DNA of 64,000 bases from Pseudomonadota bacterium (GCA_963204745.1 CAUJHF010000025.1:47921-111920), one strand, 5' to 3'; shown: positions 43,874 to 52,811, numbered from the stretch's first letter. A program made the numbers and translations. Notes: generated by a model not told the origin, from the letters alone.

Positions 43874-44687
43874 AGCGCTGGCAGCGTGGACAGTAATAAC
43901 TCGATCGCTGGGCCAGTACCCGCTGCTTCACCGGCGTCGCACAGACCACGCAGGGCCGACCGGCACGGCCATAGACGCGCAGATCCTGCGTGAAGTAGCC
44001 AGGCTGCCCGTCGCCCTGCTGGAAATCGCGCAGCGTCGTACCGCCAGCCCGGATCGCATCCGACAGCACGTCCCGGATCGCAGTGACGAGCAGCCCCAGA
44101 CGTTTTTCAGTGATGCGCCCGGCTGTGCGGGCCGGATGAATCCCGGCGCGGAACAGCGCCTCGCTGGCGTAGATGTTGCCGACGCCGACCACGATCCGTG
44201 CGTTCATGATGTGCGGCTTGATGGCGATCTTGCGTCGCCGGCAATGCGCGTGCAGCCACACCATATCGAATCCGGCACCGAGCGGTTCGGGCCCCAGCGA
44301 CGCGAGCAGGGGGTGATGAGCCGGATCTGCCTCGGTCCAGAGCAGTGCACCGAAGCGGCGCGGATCGTTGAAACGGATGATGGTGCCGGCAGCAGTGATC
44401 AGGTCGAAGTGGTCATGCCGGCCCGGGGGCGGCGGATCGTGCAGCACGCGCAGACTGCCGGACATGCCCAGATGCAGGAGCGCAGTGCCGCGGTCAGTGC
44501 AGAGGAGCAGGTATTTGGCTCGTCGCCGCACGGCCAGCACTTCGGCGCCGGCAAGACGTTCGGGCAGGACAGCGGGAATGGGCCAGCGCAACGCGCGAAC
44601 CCTGGTCACCAGGCGCACGATGCGCTGGCCTTCGAGCCAGGGCGCGATGCCGCGCCGGGTGGTTTCTACCTCGGGCAATTCGGGCAT
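43872..44687 (-). CDS. mutM: Formamidopyrimidine-DNA glycosylase
   Basis: 271 residues. Excises 8-oxoguanine from DNA. The mature N-terminus after Met removal is PELPEVETTRRG, with catalytic Pro and Glu. The helix-two-turn-helix motif includes VVGVGNIYASEALFRAGIHP. The C-terminal zinc finger is complete (CVVCATPVKQRV, then YYCPRCQR). It pairs functionally with mutY at the right end of the window. It is downstream of rpmB-rpmG on the same strand, as in E. coli. Confidence 0.97.
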   Translation of the reverse strand: MPELPEVETTRRGIAPWLEGQRIVRLVTRVRALRWPIPAVLPERLAGAEVLAVRRRAKYLLLCTDRGTALLHLGMSGSLRVLHDPPPPGRHDHFDLITAAGTIIRFNDPRRFGALLWTEADPAHHPLLASLGPEPLGAGFDMVWLHAHCRRRKIAIKPHIMNARIVVGVGNIYASEALFRAGIHPARTAGRITEKRLGLLVTAIRDVLSDAIRAGGTTLRDFQQGDGQPGYFTQDLRVYGRAGRPCVVCATPVKQRVLAQRSSYYCPRCQR

Positions 44688-44718
44688 GAGGCTGCCCGCA
44701 GGGTAGCGACGTCAGCCG

Positions 44719-44886
44719 TTACTTGATCTTGGCTTCTTTGTAGGCCACGTGCTTGCGGACAACCGGATCGTACTTGTTGGTTTCCAGTTTTTCCGGATGC
44801 GTGCGCTTGTTCTTCGTGGTCGTGTAGTAGTGGCCGGTATCCGCGGTGGACACCAGTTTGATCTTGTCGCGAATTGATTTGGCCAT
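44719..44886 (-). CDS. rpmG: 50S ribosomal protein L33
   Basis: 55 residues: [40 protein letters not shown], then [14 protein letters not shown]. This is the zinc-free form of L33, lacking the paired cysteines of the C+ type, which matches E. coli. It starts 11 bases after the rpmB stop and is followed by mutM. Confidence 0.97.
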   Translation of the reverse strand: MAKSIRDKIKLVSTADTGHYYTTTKNKRTHPEKLETNKYDPVVRKHVAYKEAKIK

Positions 44887-44897
44887 GGCTGCTTACC

Positions 44898-45134
44898 TCA
44901 GACCTGCTCGCCCTTGGCGCGCATCTGCTCCAGAACTGTTTCAATGCCGAGCTTGTCGATCGTGCGCAGGCCGTTGTTTGAAACGCGCAGGCTGATGAAA
45001 CGCTTTTCGCCTTCCAGCCAGAAACGATGGGTATGCAGGTTGGGCAGGAACCGGCGTCGCTTCTTGTTGTTGGCGTGGGACACGGTATTCCCGTAGACCG
45101 GGCGTTTTCCGGTTACCTGACAGACGCGGGACAT
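44898..45134 (-). CDS. rpmB: 50S ribosomal protein L28
   Basis: 78 residues: [39 protein letters not shown], and a C-terminal [20 protein letters not shown]. This is the standard gammaproteobacterial L28. A promoter and a 14-bp palindrome lie in the leader. It is the first gene of the rpmB-rpmG-mutM transcript, divergent in function from radC but on the same strand and downstream of it. Confidence 0.97.
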   Translation of the reverse strand: MSRVCQVTGKRPVYGNTVSHANNKKRRRFLPNLHTHRFWLEGEKRFISLRVSNNGLRTIDKLGIETVLEQMRAKGEQV

Positions 45135-45168
45135 GGCAAACCTCTATTAAGTCAACGGCTTGGTAGAG

Positions 45169-45182
45169 CCGCCGTACGGCGG
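45169..45182 (-). other. Leader palindrome upstream of rpmB
   Basis: CCGCCGTACGGCGG is a perfect 14-bp palindrome between the predicted rpmB promoter and the rpmB start. In the leader RNA it could form a hairpin or, with flanking G and C, a slightly longer one. This may be autoregulatory for L28 (inference). Confidence 0.3.
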
Positions 45183-45192
45183 AAGGGCACGC

Positions 45193-45222
45193 TTTATACC
45201 AGCGGGACGGGCTCCGTGGCAA
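45193..45222 (-). promoter_or_regulatory. Predicted sigma-70 promoter of rpmB-rpmG
   Basis: On the minus strand TTGCCA (45222-45217), an 18-base spacer, then TATAAA (45198-45193), about 60 bases before the rpmB ATG. Both hexamers are close to consensus, which suits a ribosomal-protein operon. Confidence 0.55.
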
Positions 45223-45236
45223 GGGCAGGGTGCAGC

Positions 45237-45917
45237 TCAGAGCATGCCACGGCTGGCCAGCGACACGCAGCTGCCGTCCCCGATCACGAGGTGATCGAGC
45301 AGCCGCACGTCGATCAGTTCGAGTGCATCGCGGACCCGGCGGGTGATCAGCCGGTCAGCATCGCTGGGTTCCGGGATCCCCGAGGGGTGATTGTGGGCGA
45401 GGATCACGGCCGCGGCATTACGGTGCAGGGCCTGGCGGACCACTTCACGCGGATAGACCGTGGTGTTGTCGATCGTGCCGCGGAACAGCTCCTCAAAAGC
45501 CAATACCCGGTGGCGGTTATCCAGAAAGATGCAGCAGAACACCTCGTAGCTGCGGTCACGCAGGCGGGCGAGCAGGAAATCCTGGCTGTCCGCCGGTGCG
45601 GCGATGGCCCGGCCCGGGGCCAGCTTTTCGCCCATATAGCGGCAACAGCACTCTCGCGCGGCGGTGAGGAGTGCGGATTTGCCGGGCCCGACGCCGTGCA
45701 GGGTTTCCAGCTCGCTGGCCCGTGCATTGAGCACGCCGCGCATGCCGCCAAACCGGGTGAGCAGCTGGCGGGCCAGGTCGAGCGCCGAAACACCTGCTGT
45801 ACCGCGGCCCAGCATGACCGCCAGCAGCTCGGCATCGGAAAGATGAGCCGGGCCCGCATGCGCCAGGCGTTCGCGTGGCCGTTCCATTGCCGGCCAGTCT
45901 TTTATGGAGTGATGCAT
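45237..45917 (-). CDS. radC: RadC family (JAMM/MPN) DNA repair protein
   Basis: 226 residues. An N-terminal helix-hairpin-helix region (LSDAELLAVMLGRGTAGVSALDLARQLLTRFGG, LHGVGPGKSALLTAA) precedes a JAMM metalloprotease-like domain with the zinc motif HNHPSGIPEPSDAD. The historical link to recombinational repair is now doubted, and the substrate is unknown. It is divergent from coaBC across 131 bases and upstream of rpmB, the conserved gammaproteobacterial order. Confidence 0.95.
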   Translation of the reverse strand: MHHSIKDWPAMERPRERLAHAGPAHLSDAELLAVMLGRGTAGVSALDLARQLLTRFGGMRGVLNARASELETLHGVGPGKSALLTAARECCCRYMGEKLAPGRAIAAPADSQDFLLARLRDRSYEVFCCIFLDNRHRVLAFEELFRGTIDNTTVYPREVVRQALHRNAAAVILAHNHPSGIPEPSDADRLITRRVRDALELIDVRLLDHLVIGDGSCVSLASRGML

Positions 45918-46048
45918 GAGCAGCGATTTTCGGTTTTGTGTCAGCGCTGACCAAGCGCCGAAACTGATGGTCTGATGGACAAAACACCGCGACTGCGGCC
46001 GCTTTACGGTAATCTTCGCGCCTGTCCTCCCGTGTCAGGCGGACCCGT

Positions 46049-47308
46049 TTGGGCCAATTGAAAAAAAAACGCATTCTGCTGGGTATCACAGGCGGTATCG
46101 CTGCCTACAAGAGCCCGGATATCGTGCGGCGTCTGCAGGACGCCGGCGCCGAAGTGCGGGTCGTGATGACCGCAAGTGCGGCGCGACTGATCACGCCGAC
46201 CGTTTTTCAGGCGGTCTCCGCGCATCCGGTCCGCGTCGATCTCTGGGATGCGGAGGCCGAAGCGGCGATGGGACATATAGAGCTCGCGCGCTGGGCCGAT
46301 TACGTCCTGGTGGCTCCCGCAACGGCTCATTTCATGTCGCAGCTTGCGGCCGGCGCCGCCGGCAATCTGCTGACTACGCTGTGCCTGGCAACTGAGGCGC
46401 CGATACTGCTCGCGCCGGCCATGAACCAGGTGATGTGGCGTCATCCAGCTACCCAGGCCAACCGGGCGACGCTCGAGTCGCGCGGTGTGCGCTGTATTGG
46501 CCCTGCCGTCGGCAGTCAGGCCTGCGGTGACGTCGGTCCCGGCCGGATGGTGGAGCCGGCGGAACTCGTCGAGGCATGCGTCGCTGCAGTGGCGCGGCAC
46601 GAGGGGCAAACCGCGGTCAGCGGCTTGCTCGCCGGGCTGAGGGTGCTCGTCACGGCTGGCCCCACGCGCGAACCGATCGATCCGGTGCGTTTCATCAGCA
46701 ACCGGAGTTCCGGAAAGATGGGCTTTGCGGTCGCACAGGCGGCTGTCGAAGCGGGCGCGGACCTGACCTTGATCGCCGGGCCGGTGAACCTGCCCACACC
46801 GCGCGGCGTGCGACGCACCGACGTGGAGACGGCGGAGCAGATGTGCGCTGCGGCGCTCGACTGTATCGGCGGTGCAGATATCTATATCGGTGCGGCGGCG
46901 ATTTCCGACTATCGGCCCGAGGCCGCGCCGCAGAAGATCAAGAAGCGCAGCGACCGCCTGCTGCTGGAAATGGGCAAATCGCAGGATCTGCTTGCCACGA
47001 TTGCCGCCTTGCCGAAGCCGCCATTCACGGTCGGCTTTGCCGCCGAGACTGAACGGCTCGAGGAATATGCCCGGCAAAAACTCGAAGGCAAGCGCCTCGA
47101 CATGATCGTCGCCAACCTGGTCGGTGCGCAGCTTGGCTTCGATGAAGACGACAACAGCGCGCTGGTGCTGTGGCGCGATGGCGGCGAAGAGCTGTCGCGC
47201 ATGTCCAAGCTCGAGCTGGCGCGGCAGATCATCCGGATCGTCGCCGCCCGCTACACGGCATCACGGGCCGGCAGCGTGACGCCGTTGCGCCGCCCGGCCG
47301 GCAACTGA
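46049..47308 (+). CDS. coaBC: Bifunctional phosphopantothenoylcysteine decarboxylase/synthetase
   Basis: 419 residues. The N-terminal CoaC flavoprotein ([61 protein letters not shown]) decarboxylates 4'-phosphopantothenoylcysteine. The C-terminal CoaB ([40 protein letters not shown]) couples cysteine to phosphopantothenate. There is no ATG start: TTG at 46049, six bases after GGCGGA, is favoured, with TTG at 46058 the alternative. The early codons include a run of nine A residues (46059-46067), prone to polymerase slippage. It precedes dut by eight bases. Confidence 0.95.
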   Translation: MGQLKKKRILLGITGGIAAYKSPDIVRRLQDAGAEVRVVMTASAARLITPTVFQAVSAHPVRVDLWDAEAEAAMGHIELARWADYVLVAPATAHFMSQLAAGAAGNLLTTLCLATEAPILLAPAMNQVMWRHPATQANRATLESRGVRCIGPAVGSQACGDVGPGRMVEPAELVEACVAAVARHEGQTAVSGLLAGLRVLVTAGPTREPIDPVRFISNRSSGKMGFAVAQAAVEAGADLTLIAGPVNLPTPRGVRRTDVETAEQMCAAALDCIGGADIYIGAAAISDYRPEAAPQKIKKRSDRLLLEMGKSQDLLATIAALPKPPFTVGFAAETERLEEYARQKLEGKRLDMIVANLVGAQLGFDEDDNSALVLWRDGGEELSRMSKLELARQIIRIVAARYTASRAGSVTPLRRPAGN

Positions 47309-47316
47309 GATTCTCC

Positions 47317-47769
47317 ATGCAAATCAGACTGCGCATACTCGATCCGCGGCTGGGCCGTGACTTTCCCTTGCCTGACTACGCGACGGCAGGTTCTGCCGGC
47401 GTCGATTTGCGTGCCTGCGTGGATGCGCCGCTGCAGGTGGCGCCCGGCCAGACCGTCCTGGTGCCGACCGGCATGGCCATGCACATAGCCGATCCGAAGC
47501 TCGCTGCCGTGATCCTGCCGCGCTCCGGACTGGGCCACAAGCACGGCATCGTGCTCGGCAATCTGGTTGGCCTGATCGACTCGGATTATCAGGGTCAGAT
47601 CATGGTTTCCTGCTGGAACCGCAGCAGCGAAGCCTTCGAAATAGAACCCGGCGCCCGCCTCGCACAGATGGTCTTCGTGCCTGTCGTACAGGTGCAGTTC
47701 GATGTGGTGGAGGAGTTCAGCGCATCGTCGCGCGGTGCCGGCGGCTTTGGCCATACCGGCCAGCAGTAA
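47317..47769 (+). CDS. dut: Deoxyuridine triphosphate nucleotidohydrolase
   Basis: 150 residues from the ATG at 47317. Trimeric dUTPase with the five family motifs: [10 protein letters not shown] (I), [11 protein letters not shown] (II), [11 protein letters not shown] (III, catalytic Asp), [10 protein letters not shown] (IV) and the C-terminal [10 protein letters not shown] (V). It keeps uracil out of DNA. It follows coaBC and is convergent with the DUF4124 gene; its stop lies in a short stem shared with that gene's stop. Confidence 0.97.
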   Translation: MQIRLRILDPRLGRDFPLPDYATAGSAGVDLRACVDAPLQVAPGQTVLVPTGMAMHIADPKLAAVILPRSGLGHKHGIVLGNLVGLIDSDYQGQIMVSCWNRSSEAFEIEPGARLAQMVFVPVVQVQFDVVEEFSASSRGAGGFGHTGQQ

Positions 47770-47785
47770 CCATCCTGTTTACTGC
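47763..47785. terminator. Hairpin between convergent dut and DUF4124 genes
   Basis: GCAGTAA (47763-47769), a nine-base loop, and TTACTGC (47779-47785). The 7-bp stem contains both stop codons, the dut TAA and the TAA of the convergent gene. It is A/T-poor downstream with only a short T run, so it is a weak candidate bidirectional terminator. Confidence 0.35.
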
Positions 47786-48456
47786 CCTTTGAGTTCCCTG
47801 AAGCGGGCGATTGCCGCATCGAACTCGCTGGCCAGGCGCGTTTGTCGTGTGCGCGTATCCAGCAGGGTTTTCTCATACAGCGCGATCGAGTCCAGTGTGT
47901 CTGACAGTTCCTGGGCCAGTGCGGCGTCGATCGGTTCTGCCTCGGGCTCGGAGCTGTAGGGTTTGAAGGCGCTCGCTTCCTTCTGCAGTTTCTCCAGCTT
48001 CTCGCGCAGGGTCTGCAGGTAGTTTTCGGTCAGCGAGATCTGGCCCTGGATGAGGTCCACGCGCCGGTTGCGCAGCGCCTCGATTTCGTCAACCGAGAGA
48101 TAAGTGCTGAGCAGGACCGCATCGCGCTCGGCAGCCGCACGCGCGGCCTCGCGTTCGTCACTGGCACGCTTCGCGGCGTCGATGTCGGCCTGTGACATCG
48201 CACCCTGCTCGGTCTTGATGGGCACGCCGTACTGATTAAGGATCTGCCGGTCGGCTGGTGCCTGCTCCGGCGGAATCTGGTCGCTGTAGTGAACGACGCC
48301 ATTGGCATCGACCCAGCGATAGACCTTGGTGCTGCTCGTGTCGCTGTTTGAGGATTTTCTCTTTGCCGCCTCTGCCGGCCCGGGCAAGGCTGAGAGCAGA
48401 ACCAGGATGCCGGTCATGAGCAGGCCGGCCAGCCGCATGCAGTCAGCGCCGCGCAT
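47779..48456 (-). CDS. DUF4124 domain exported protein
   Basis: About 225 residues from the Met at 48456 (a Met at 48438 or 48513 is also possible). The signal peptide (LAGLLMTGILVLLSALPGPAEAA) is followed by a DUF4124 domain (KVYRWVDANGVVHYSDQIPPEQ) and a long helical, probably coiled-coil region (about 110-225, NRRVDLIQGQISLTENYLQTLREKLEKLQKEAS). The function is unknown. It is a periplasmic protein between dut and pyrE on the opposite strand to dut. Confidence 0.85.
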   Translation of the reverse strand: MRGADCMRLAGLLMTGILVLLSALPGPAEAAKRKSSNSDTSSTKVYRWVDANGVVHYSDQIPPEQAPADRQILNQYGVPIKTEQGAMSQADIDAAKRASDEREAARAAAERDAVLLSTYLSVDEIEALRNRRVDLIQGQISLTENYLQTLREKLEKLQKEASAFKPYSSEPEAEPIDAALAQELSDTLDSIALYEKTLLDTRTRQTRLASEFDAAIARFRELKGQ

Positions 48457-48634
48457 ATGCGCAGCTGCCTGGCCGCCGAAACCAAAGCCCCGAGCCTGCA
48501 TGTCTGATCCCACTACCCTGAACCCACTGGTCTGGCCTGATACAAGGCCATCACCAGACAGATTATCCCGTCAGACCCTGAGCAAAAACAGTGACCTGCT
48601 GCGCAGCTTCACGGCTGACGCAAAGCGTCAGGCT

Positions 48635-49279
48635 TCAACTTACCCCGTACCGCTCCCGATAGTCCCGGATCAAGGGCAGGAACTGGCCGTGCAGGCTGCT
48701 GCCTTCCAGGTGTTCTACCAGGTCATCGAGCCGGATGATGCTGGTCACCGGGATGCCGTAGTTTTCTTCGACCTCCTGGGTGGCCGACAATTCGCCGCTG
48801 CCGCGTTCCTGCCGGTCCAGCGCGAGCACCACGCCGGCCGGCGTGCCGCCGGCCTGTCGCAGCAGGGTGATGGTTTCGCGGATTGCCGTCCCCGCGGTGA
48901 TCACATCATCGAGTATCAGCACGCGGCCATGGACCGGTGCACCGACGATCGCACCGCCTTCGCCGTGATCCTTGACCTCTTTGCGGTTGAAGCAGAATGG
49001 CGCGTCCACACCGTAGTGTTCGGCCAGAGCGGCGGCGGCCAGCGATACCAGCGGAATGCCCTTGTAGGCCGGACCGAACAACATGTCGAAGGCTATATCG
49101 GCGGCATCCACCGCCGCCGCATAGCTGCGGCCCAGTTTTGCAGCAGCGTAGCCGGTGTTGAACAGTCCCGAGTTGAAGAAATACGGACTGATGCGTCCGG
49201 ATTTGAGTTTGAACTGGCCGAATTTCAGCACGCCGACCTCTACCGCGAGTTCGATGAACTGTTGCTGATAAGCGTGCAT
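48635..49279 (-). CDS. pyrE: Orotate phosphoribosyltransferase
   Basis: 214 residues. It forms orotidine monophosphate from orotate and PRPP. An N-terminal hood (FIELAVEVGVLKFGQFKLKSGRISPYFFNSG) precedes the phosphoribosyltransferase core with MLFGPAYKGIPL and the PRPP-binding motif RVLILDDVITAGTAIRET. It is divergent from xthA across 48 bases, the pyrE-crc/xthA arrangement of Pseudomonas. Confidence 0.97.
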   Translation of the reverse strand: MHAYQQQFIELAVEVGVLKFGQFKLKSGRISPYFFNSGLFNTGYAAAKLGRSYAAAVDAADIAFDMLFGPAYKGIPLVSLAAAALAEHYGVDAPFCFNRKEVKDHGEGGAIVGAPVHGRVLILDDVITAGTAIRETITLLRQAGGTPAGVVLALDRQERGSGELSATQEVEENYGIPVTSIIRLDDLVEHLEGSSLHGQFLPLIRDYRERYGVS

Positions 49280-49327
49280 GACTCTCTACCGCTGGGCCTT
49301 TCCCTTTTGCGGTATCGTACACCGCCA

Positions 49328-50098
49328 ATGCGCATCGTTACCCTCAACGTCAACGGCATCCGCTCAGCTGCGCGCAAGGGCCTGTTTGGCTGGCTCCCGC
49401 AGCAGGGTGCTGATGTGATCTGTCTGCAGGAAGTCCGCGCGCAGCCTGAGCAGATTGCGGATGAGCTCTATCATCCCTCCGGCTTTCATTGCTACTACGA
49501 ATCGGCCCAGCGCAAGGGCTATAGCGGTGTGGCGCTCTATGCCCGGCGCAAGCCGGACGTGCTGTTGCGTGGCTTCGGTTCGGCCGAGTTCGATGCCGAA
49601 GGACGCTATCTCGAGGCCCGCTTCGGCGCTCTCAGCGTCATCTCGGTCTATCTGCCGTCAGGCTCGGCGAGTCCTGAACGTCAGCAGGCAAAATTCCGCT
49701 TTCTGGATGAGTTCGGCCACCACCTCGACCGGCTCCGGCAGGATGGTCGCAACTATCTGCTCTGCGGTGACTGGAACATCGCCCATCAGCCGGTCGACCT
49801 GCGCAACTGGCGCGCCAACCAGAAGAACTCCGGTTTTCTGCCCGAAGAGCGGGCCTGGCTCGACGAGCTGTTCGGTCCGCGCGGTTTCATCGATTGCTTC
49901 CGGCAGATCAATGCGGAGCCGGACCAGTACACCTGGTGGTCCAACCGTGGCCAGGCCTGGGCGAAGAATGTCGGTTGGCGCATCGATTACCAGATCGGCA
50001 GCGCCGGACTTGACGGTACGGCGCGCCGCGCTGAAATCTACAAGGATCAACGTTTCTCCGACCACGCGCCGCTGTCGATGGACTATGCGCTCGGCTGA
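49328..50098 (+). CDS. xthA: Exodeoxyribonuclease III family nuclease
   Basis: 256 residues from the ATG at 49328. EEP-family abasic-site endonuclease and 3'-5' exonuclease. Metal and catalytic residues are intact: Asn7 (TLNVNG), Glu35 (ICLQEV), the DWN motif (LLCGDWNIAHQPVD) and the C-terminal SDHAP. Pseudomonas Crc, a non-catalytic relative, occupies the same position beside pyrE, but the retained active site argues for a working nuclease. The last 14 bases overlap the start of the AmpG-like gene. Confidence 0.93.
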   Translation: MRIVTLNVNGIRSAARKGLFGWLPQQGADVICLQEVRAQPEQIADELYHPSGFHCYYESAQRKGYSGVALYARRKPDVLLRGFGSAEFDAEGRYLEARFGALSVISVYLPSGSASPERQQAKFRFLDEFGHHLDRLRQDGRNYLLCGDWNIAHQPVDLRNWRANQKNSGFLPEERAWLDELFGPRGFIDCFRQINAEPDQYTWWSNRGQAWAKNVGWRIDYQIGSAGLDGTARRAEIYKDQRFSDHAPLSMDYALG

Positions 50099-51365
50099 GA
50101 ACATTCCAGCCTCGGTGGTGGGCATCTATACCCGGCCGCGCGTGCTGGCCATGCTGGTGCTCGGCTTCGCGTCGGGACTGCCCTTCCCGCTGGTGTTCAC
50201 CACGCTCACCGCCTGGCTCACCACCACCGGTGTCAGCAAAAGCCAGATCGGCATGTTTGCCTGGGCCGGCATCGCCTATTCCGTGAAATTCGCCTGGGCG
50301 CCGCTGGTCGACCGGCTGGGCATCCCCGGTCTGACAGCCTGGTTTGGCCGGCGCCGCAGCTGGATGCTCCTGAGCCAGTGCGGCGTCATCGCGGTACTGT
50401 TGCTGATGTCTGTTACCGACCCCGCTACCCGGCTCACGCAGGTCGCCCTGCTTACGGTGGTGCTGGCGGTCTGCTCGGCGACGCAGGACATAGCGGTCGA
50501 TGCCTGGCGTATCGAAGCAGTGGCCGAGCGGCTGCAGGGTGCGATGGCCGCTGCCTATCAGGTCGGCTATCGCACGGCAGTTCTGGTAGCGGGTGCCGGT
50601 GCGCTGTATATCGCGGACCTCGGCTCATGGGGCCTCGCCTATCAGGTCATGGCGGCCCTGATGCTGCCGGGCGTGCTGGCCGCCTTGCTGGTTGCCGAAC
50701 CGGCCGTGGCGATTGGCCCGGCCGGTGCGAACTCGCTCACCGACTGGTTCAGCACGGCGGTAGTCGGGCCTTTCAGGGAATTCTTTCAGCGCGTCGGCGG
50801 CTTCGGTTTCGTGCTGCTGCTGTTCATCGGCAGCTACCGGATCAGCGACATGGTGCTCGGTGTGATGGCCAATCCTTTCTATATCGACACCGGGTTCAGC
50901 CTGTCCGAGATCGCGACCGTGACCAAGGTTTTCGGTTTTGGCATCACGCTGGTTGGCGCTGCGCTCGGCGGTGTGGCGGTGGCGCGCTACGGTGCTGCGC
51001 GTCCGCTGGTTGCCGGCGCGATATTGCTGGCGGCCTCAAACCTGGTGTTCATCGGTCTGGCGCAGGCGGGCCCGAATCTGGGCTGGCTGACCGCCGCGAT
51101 CTGCGCAGACAATCTGGCGGCCGGATTTGTCGGCACCATCTTCATCGCTTACCTGTCGAGCCTGACCAACGTGTCCTATACCGCGACCCAGTACGCATTG
51201 TTTACTTCGCTGATGTCGCTGCCAGGGCGGTTGCTCAGCGGTTTCTCGGGACAGGTCGTGGAAATGTCGGGCTGGGTGACGTTCTTCATCTATACGACGG
51301 CGGCGGGCATCCCGGCGATCCTGCTGGCCATGCTTGTCGTGCGCCGCCAGCGGAAACCGGAATGA
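50085..51365 (+). CDS. AmpG-like muropeptide transporter (MFS)
   Basis: 426 residues from the ATG at 50085. Major facilitator family with about 12 membrane helices, and the AmpG-type opening GIYTRPRVLAMLVLGFASGLPFPLVFTTLTAWLTTTGVSKSQIG. Loop motifs include WAPLVDRLGIPGLTAWFGRRRSW and ATQDIAVDAWRIE. AmpG imports anhydromuropeptides for wall recycling and beta-lactamase induction. The start overlaps the 3' end of xthA. A Rieske protein gene starts eight bases past its stop. Confidence 0.9.
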   Translation: MRSAENIPASVVGIYTRPRVLAMLVLGFASGLPFPLVFTTLTAWLTTTGVSKSQIGMFAWAGIAYSVKFAWAPLVDRLGIPGLTAWFGRRRSWMLLSQCGVIAVLLLMSVTDPATRLTQVALLTVVLAVCSATQDIAVDAWRIEAVAERLQGAMAAAYQVGYRTAVLVAGAGALYIADLGSWGLAYQVMAALMLPGVLAALLVAEPAVAIGPAGANSLTDWFSTAVVGPFREFFQRVGGFGFVLLLFIGSYRISDMVLGVMANPFYIDTGFSLSEIATVTKVFGFGITLVGAALGGVAVARYGAARPLVAGAILLAASNLVFIGLAQAGPNLGWLTAAICADNLAAGFVGTIFIAYLSSLTNVSYTATQYALFTSLMSLPGRLLSGFSGQVVEMSGWVTFFIYTTAAGIPAILLAMLVVRRQRKPE

Positions 51366-51372
51366 GCGCAGC

Positions 51373-51729
51373 ATGACCGGGCTTCATGTCGTGCGGGCTT
51401 GCAGCCTCAGTGCGCTGGGCGATCCCGGTGCCCGTGAGTTTTTCTCCGGCGAGGGCGACTGGCCCTACCGGGGCTTTGTGGTGCAGATCGGCGGCCAGCT
51501 GCGTGCCTATGCCAACGTCTGTCCGCACAAACATCATCCCCTGAATATCGATGACGACGATTTCCTGATACCGAAGCTGCGCCTGTTGCGCTGCGCATCA
51601 CACGGTGCGCTTTTTGAGCCGGAAAGCGGTCTGTGCGTCTATGGCCCCTGTGCGGGGCGCTCCCTCAGCAGCCTGGAGTGCTGGGCAGAGGACGGAGATG
51701 TGCTGGTGCGTATACCAGCTTCAGCCTGA
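51373..51729 (+). CDS. Small Rieske [2Fe-2S] protein
   Basis: 118 residues from the ATG at 51373. A single Rieske fold with the complete cluster-binding pair: CPHKHHPL (Cys and His) and CASHGALFEPESGLCVYGPCAG (Cys and His). It has the size of a Rieske ferredoxin with no oxygenase domain, membrane anchor or signal. It probably delivers electrons to a partner encoded elsewhere. It follows an AmpG-like transporter with an eight-base gap, which does not explain its role. Confidence 0.88.
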   Translation: MTGLHVVRACSLSALGDPGAREFFSGEGDWPYRGFVVQIGGQLRAYANVCPHKHHPLNIDDDDFLIPKLRLLRCASHGALFEPESGLCVYGPCAGRSLSSLECWAEDGDVLVRIPASA

Positions 51730-51748
51730 TTCAATGGAGACCATTAGA

Positions 51749-52483
51749 ATGAAAGAATTGCGGGCGTCGATGCTCGTGGCTGCAGCGGTAGCCTGCCTCG
51801 CCGGCTGCGCGGCAAACCCGCCTGCCGTATCGGTTGCCGATACGAGGCTGCTCACCGCAAGCCCGGCGGAGTTCTGTGCCGAGGCGCAACGTATCGTCAG
51901 TCGCACCGACAAGTCGGGTGAGTTTGTGGTGCATTCCGATCTTGATGGCTTCGTCAAATCCAAGACCGGTATCGATCCGCTCACTCTGCACGTTTATGCC
52001 TGGCCCGCCGCGGATGATCCGGGCCGGGTTGTCGCGATCTCCTGCAAGATGAAGAGCGCTGATCACCTGAACGCGGCCTTCGGTCCGGGCACTGCCGGAA
52101 CCGACGGACTTTGTCAGGACATGAACCGGGAAACCCTGCGCCAGGTGCGTGCCTCATTGCCGGTCGCTGCCGACCGGCAGGTTGTACTCGACCCGGGCGA
52201 GAACGTTTTCAATGAAAAGCAGCCGGCCGCCACCGGACCGGACTGGCTCGCGCCTTTCCAGCTCACGACAGCGGATGATTCCGGCACCTTGACGATTCAC
52301 AGCAAGGGATTTCGGGTGGACTGGCTCGATCCGCGTTTCGCACGCTTCGATGCGCGTGTCCGCGGCGTTCATTACTGTCATCTGATTGCGCCAGCCTATC
52401 TGCGCGATTTACTGGCGGGGCAGGCGGCGGCAGGCGTTACGATCGGACGCGCATGGTCGCCGCCGCCGGCACCGCGCCAGTAG
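51749..52483 (+). CDS. Putative lipoprotein of unknown function
   Basis: 244 residues from the ATG at 51749, with GGAGA nine bases upstream. The signal ends in a lipobox (VACLAGC, Cys20). The mature part is about 225 residues with four further cysteines (EFCAEAQ, ISCKMKS, GLCQDMN, HYCHLIAP) that could form disulfides, and no recognisable domain. It is on the strand of the AmpG-like and Rieske genes, 19 bases after the latter. It is convergent with the small acidic protein gene. Confidence 0.75.
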   Translation: MKELRASMLVAAAVACLAGCAANPPAVSVADTRLLTASPAEFCAEAQRIVSRTDKSGEFVVHSDLDGFVKSKTGIDPLTLHVYAWPAADDPGRVVAISCKMKSADHLNAAFGPGTAGTDGLCQDMNRETLRQVRASLPVAADRQVVLDPGENVFNEKQPAATGPDWLAPFQLTTADDSGTLTIHSKGFRVDWLDPRFARFDARVRGVHYCHLIAPAYLRDLLAGQAAAGVTIGRAWSPPPAPRQ

Positions 52484-52511
52484 AAGCGCGGCCTGAACGG
52501 CGTTTGTCCGG

Positions 52512-52811
52512 CTAACTGCCCTCGTAGTCGTCGACGAAGTCGAGTGGATCGCCGAATTCGCGACGCGGCTCTTCGCCGGCCGGCAGATCGGCCTCGTCCA
52601 CATCCATCGAGCCGGACCAGTCTTCCGGAGGATCGATCGCCTCGGCTGTGAGCTCCAGCCAGGCTGTGAGCTCGATTTCCTCGAGTGTGCCGTCGAAATG
52701 CTGGAGTTCGATGGTGCGGTCACCCTCATCGACGGCAACGATCTCGAAGGTGCTGCCGTCGACGCGCCGAAACCAGTCGCCTACATCTGGAAATCCAATG
52801 CCCGTGGTCAT
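52512..52811 (-). CDS. Small acidic conserved hypothetical protein
   Basis: 99 residues, strongly acidic. The N-terminal half reads like a small beta domain (IGFPDVGDWFRRVDGSTFEIVAVDEGDRTIELQHFDGTLEEIELTAWLELTAEAIDPPEDW), the C-terminal half is Asp/Glu-rich and probably flexible. I believe it belongs to a short gammaproteobacterial family (DUF6763), from memory only. Function unknown. It lies downstream of trmB on the same strand, separated by 88 bases. Confidence 0.7.
   Translation of the reverse strand: MTTGIGFPDVGDWFRRVDGSTFEIVAVDEGDRTIELQHFDGTLEEIELTAWLELTAEAIDPPEDWSGSMDVDEADLPAGEEPRREFGDPLDFVDDYEGS

Noticed and set aside
49455..50084. N-terminal extension of the AmpG-like gene to 49455
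   Set aside because: It lies over xthA in another frame and lacks transporter similarity; the ATG at 50085 begins the family pattern.
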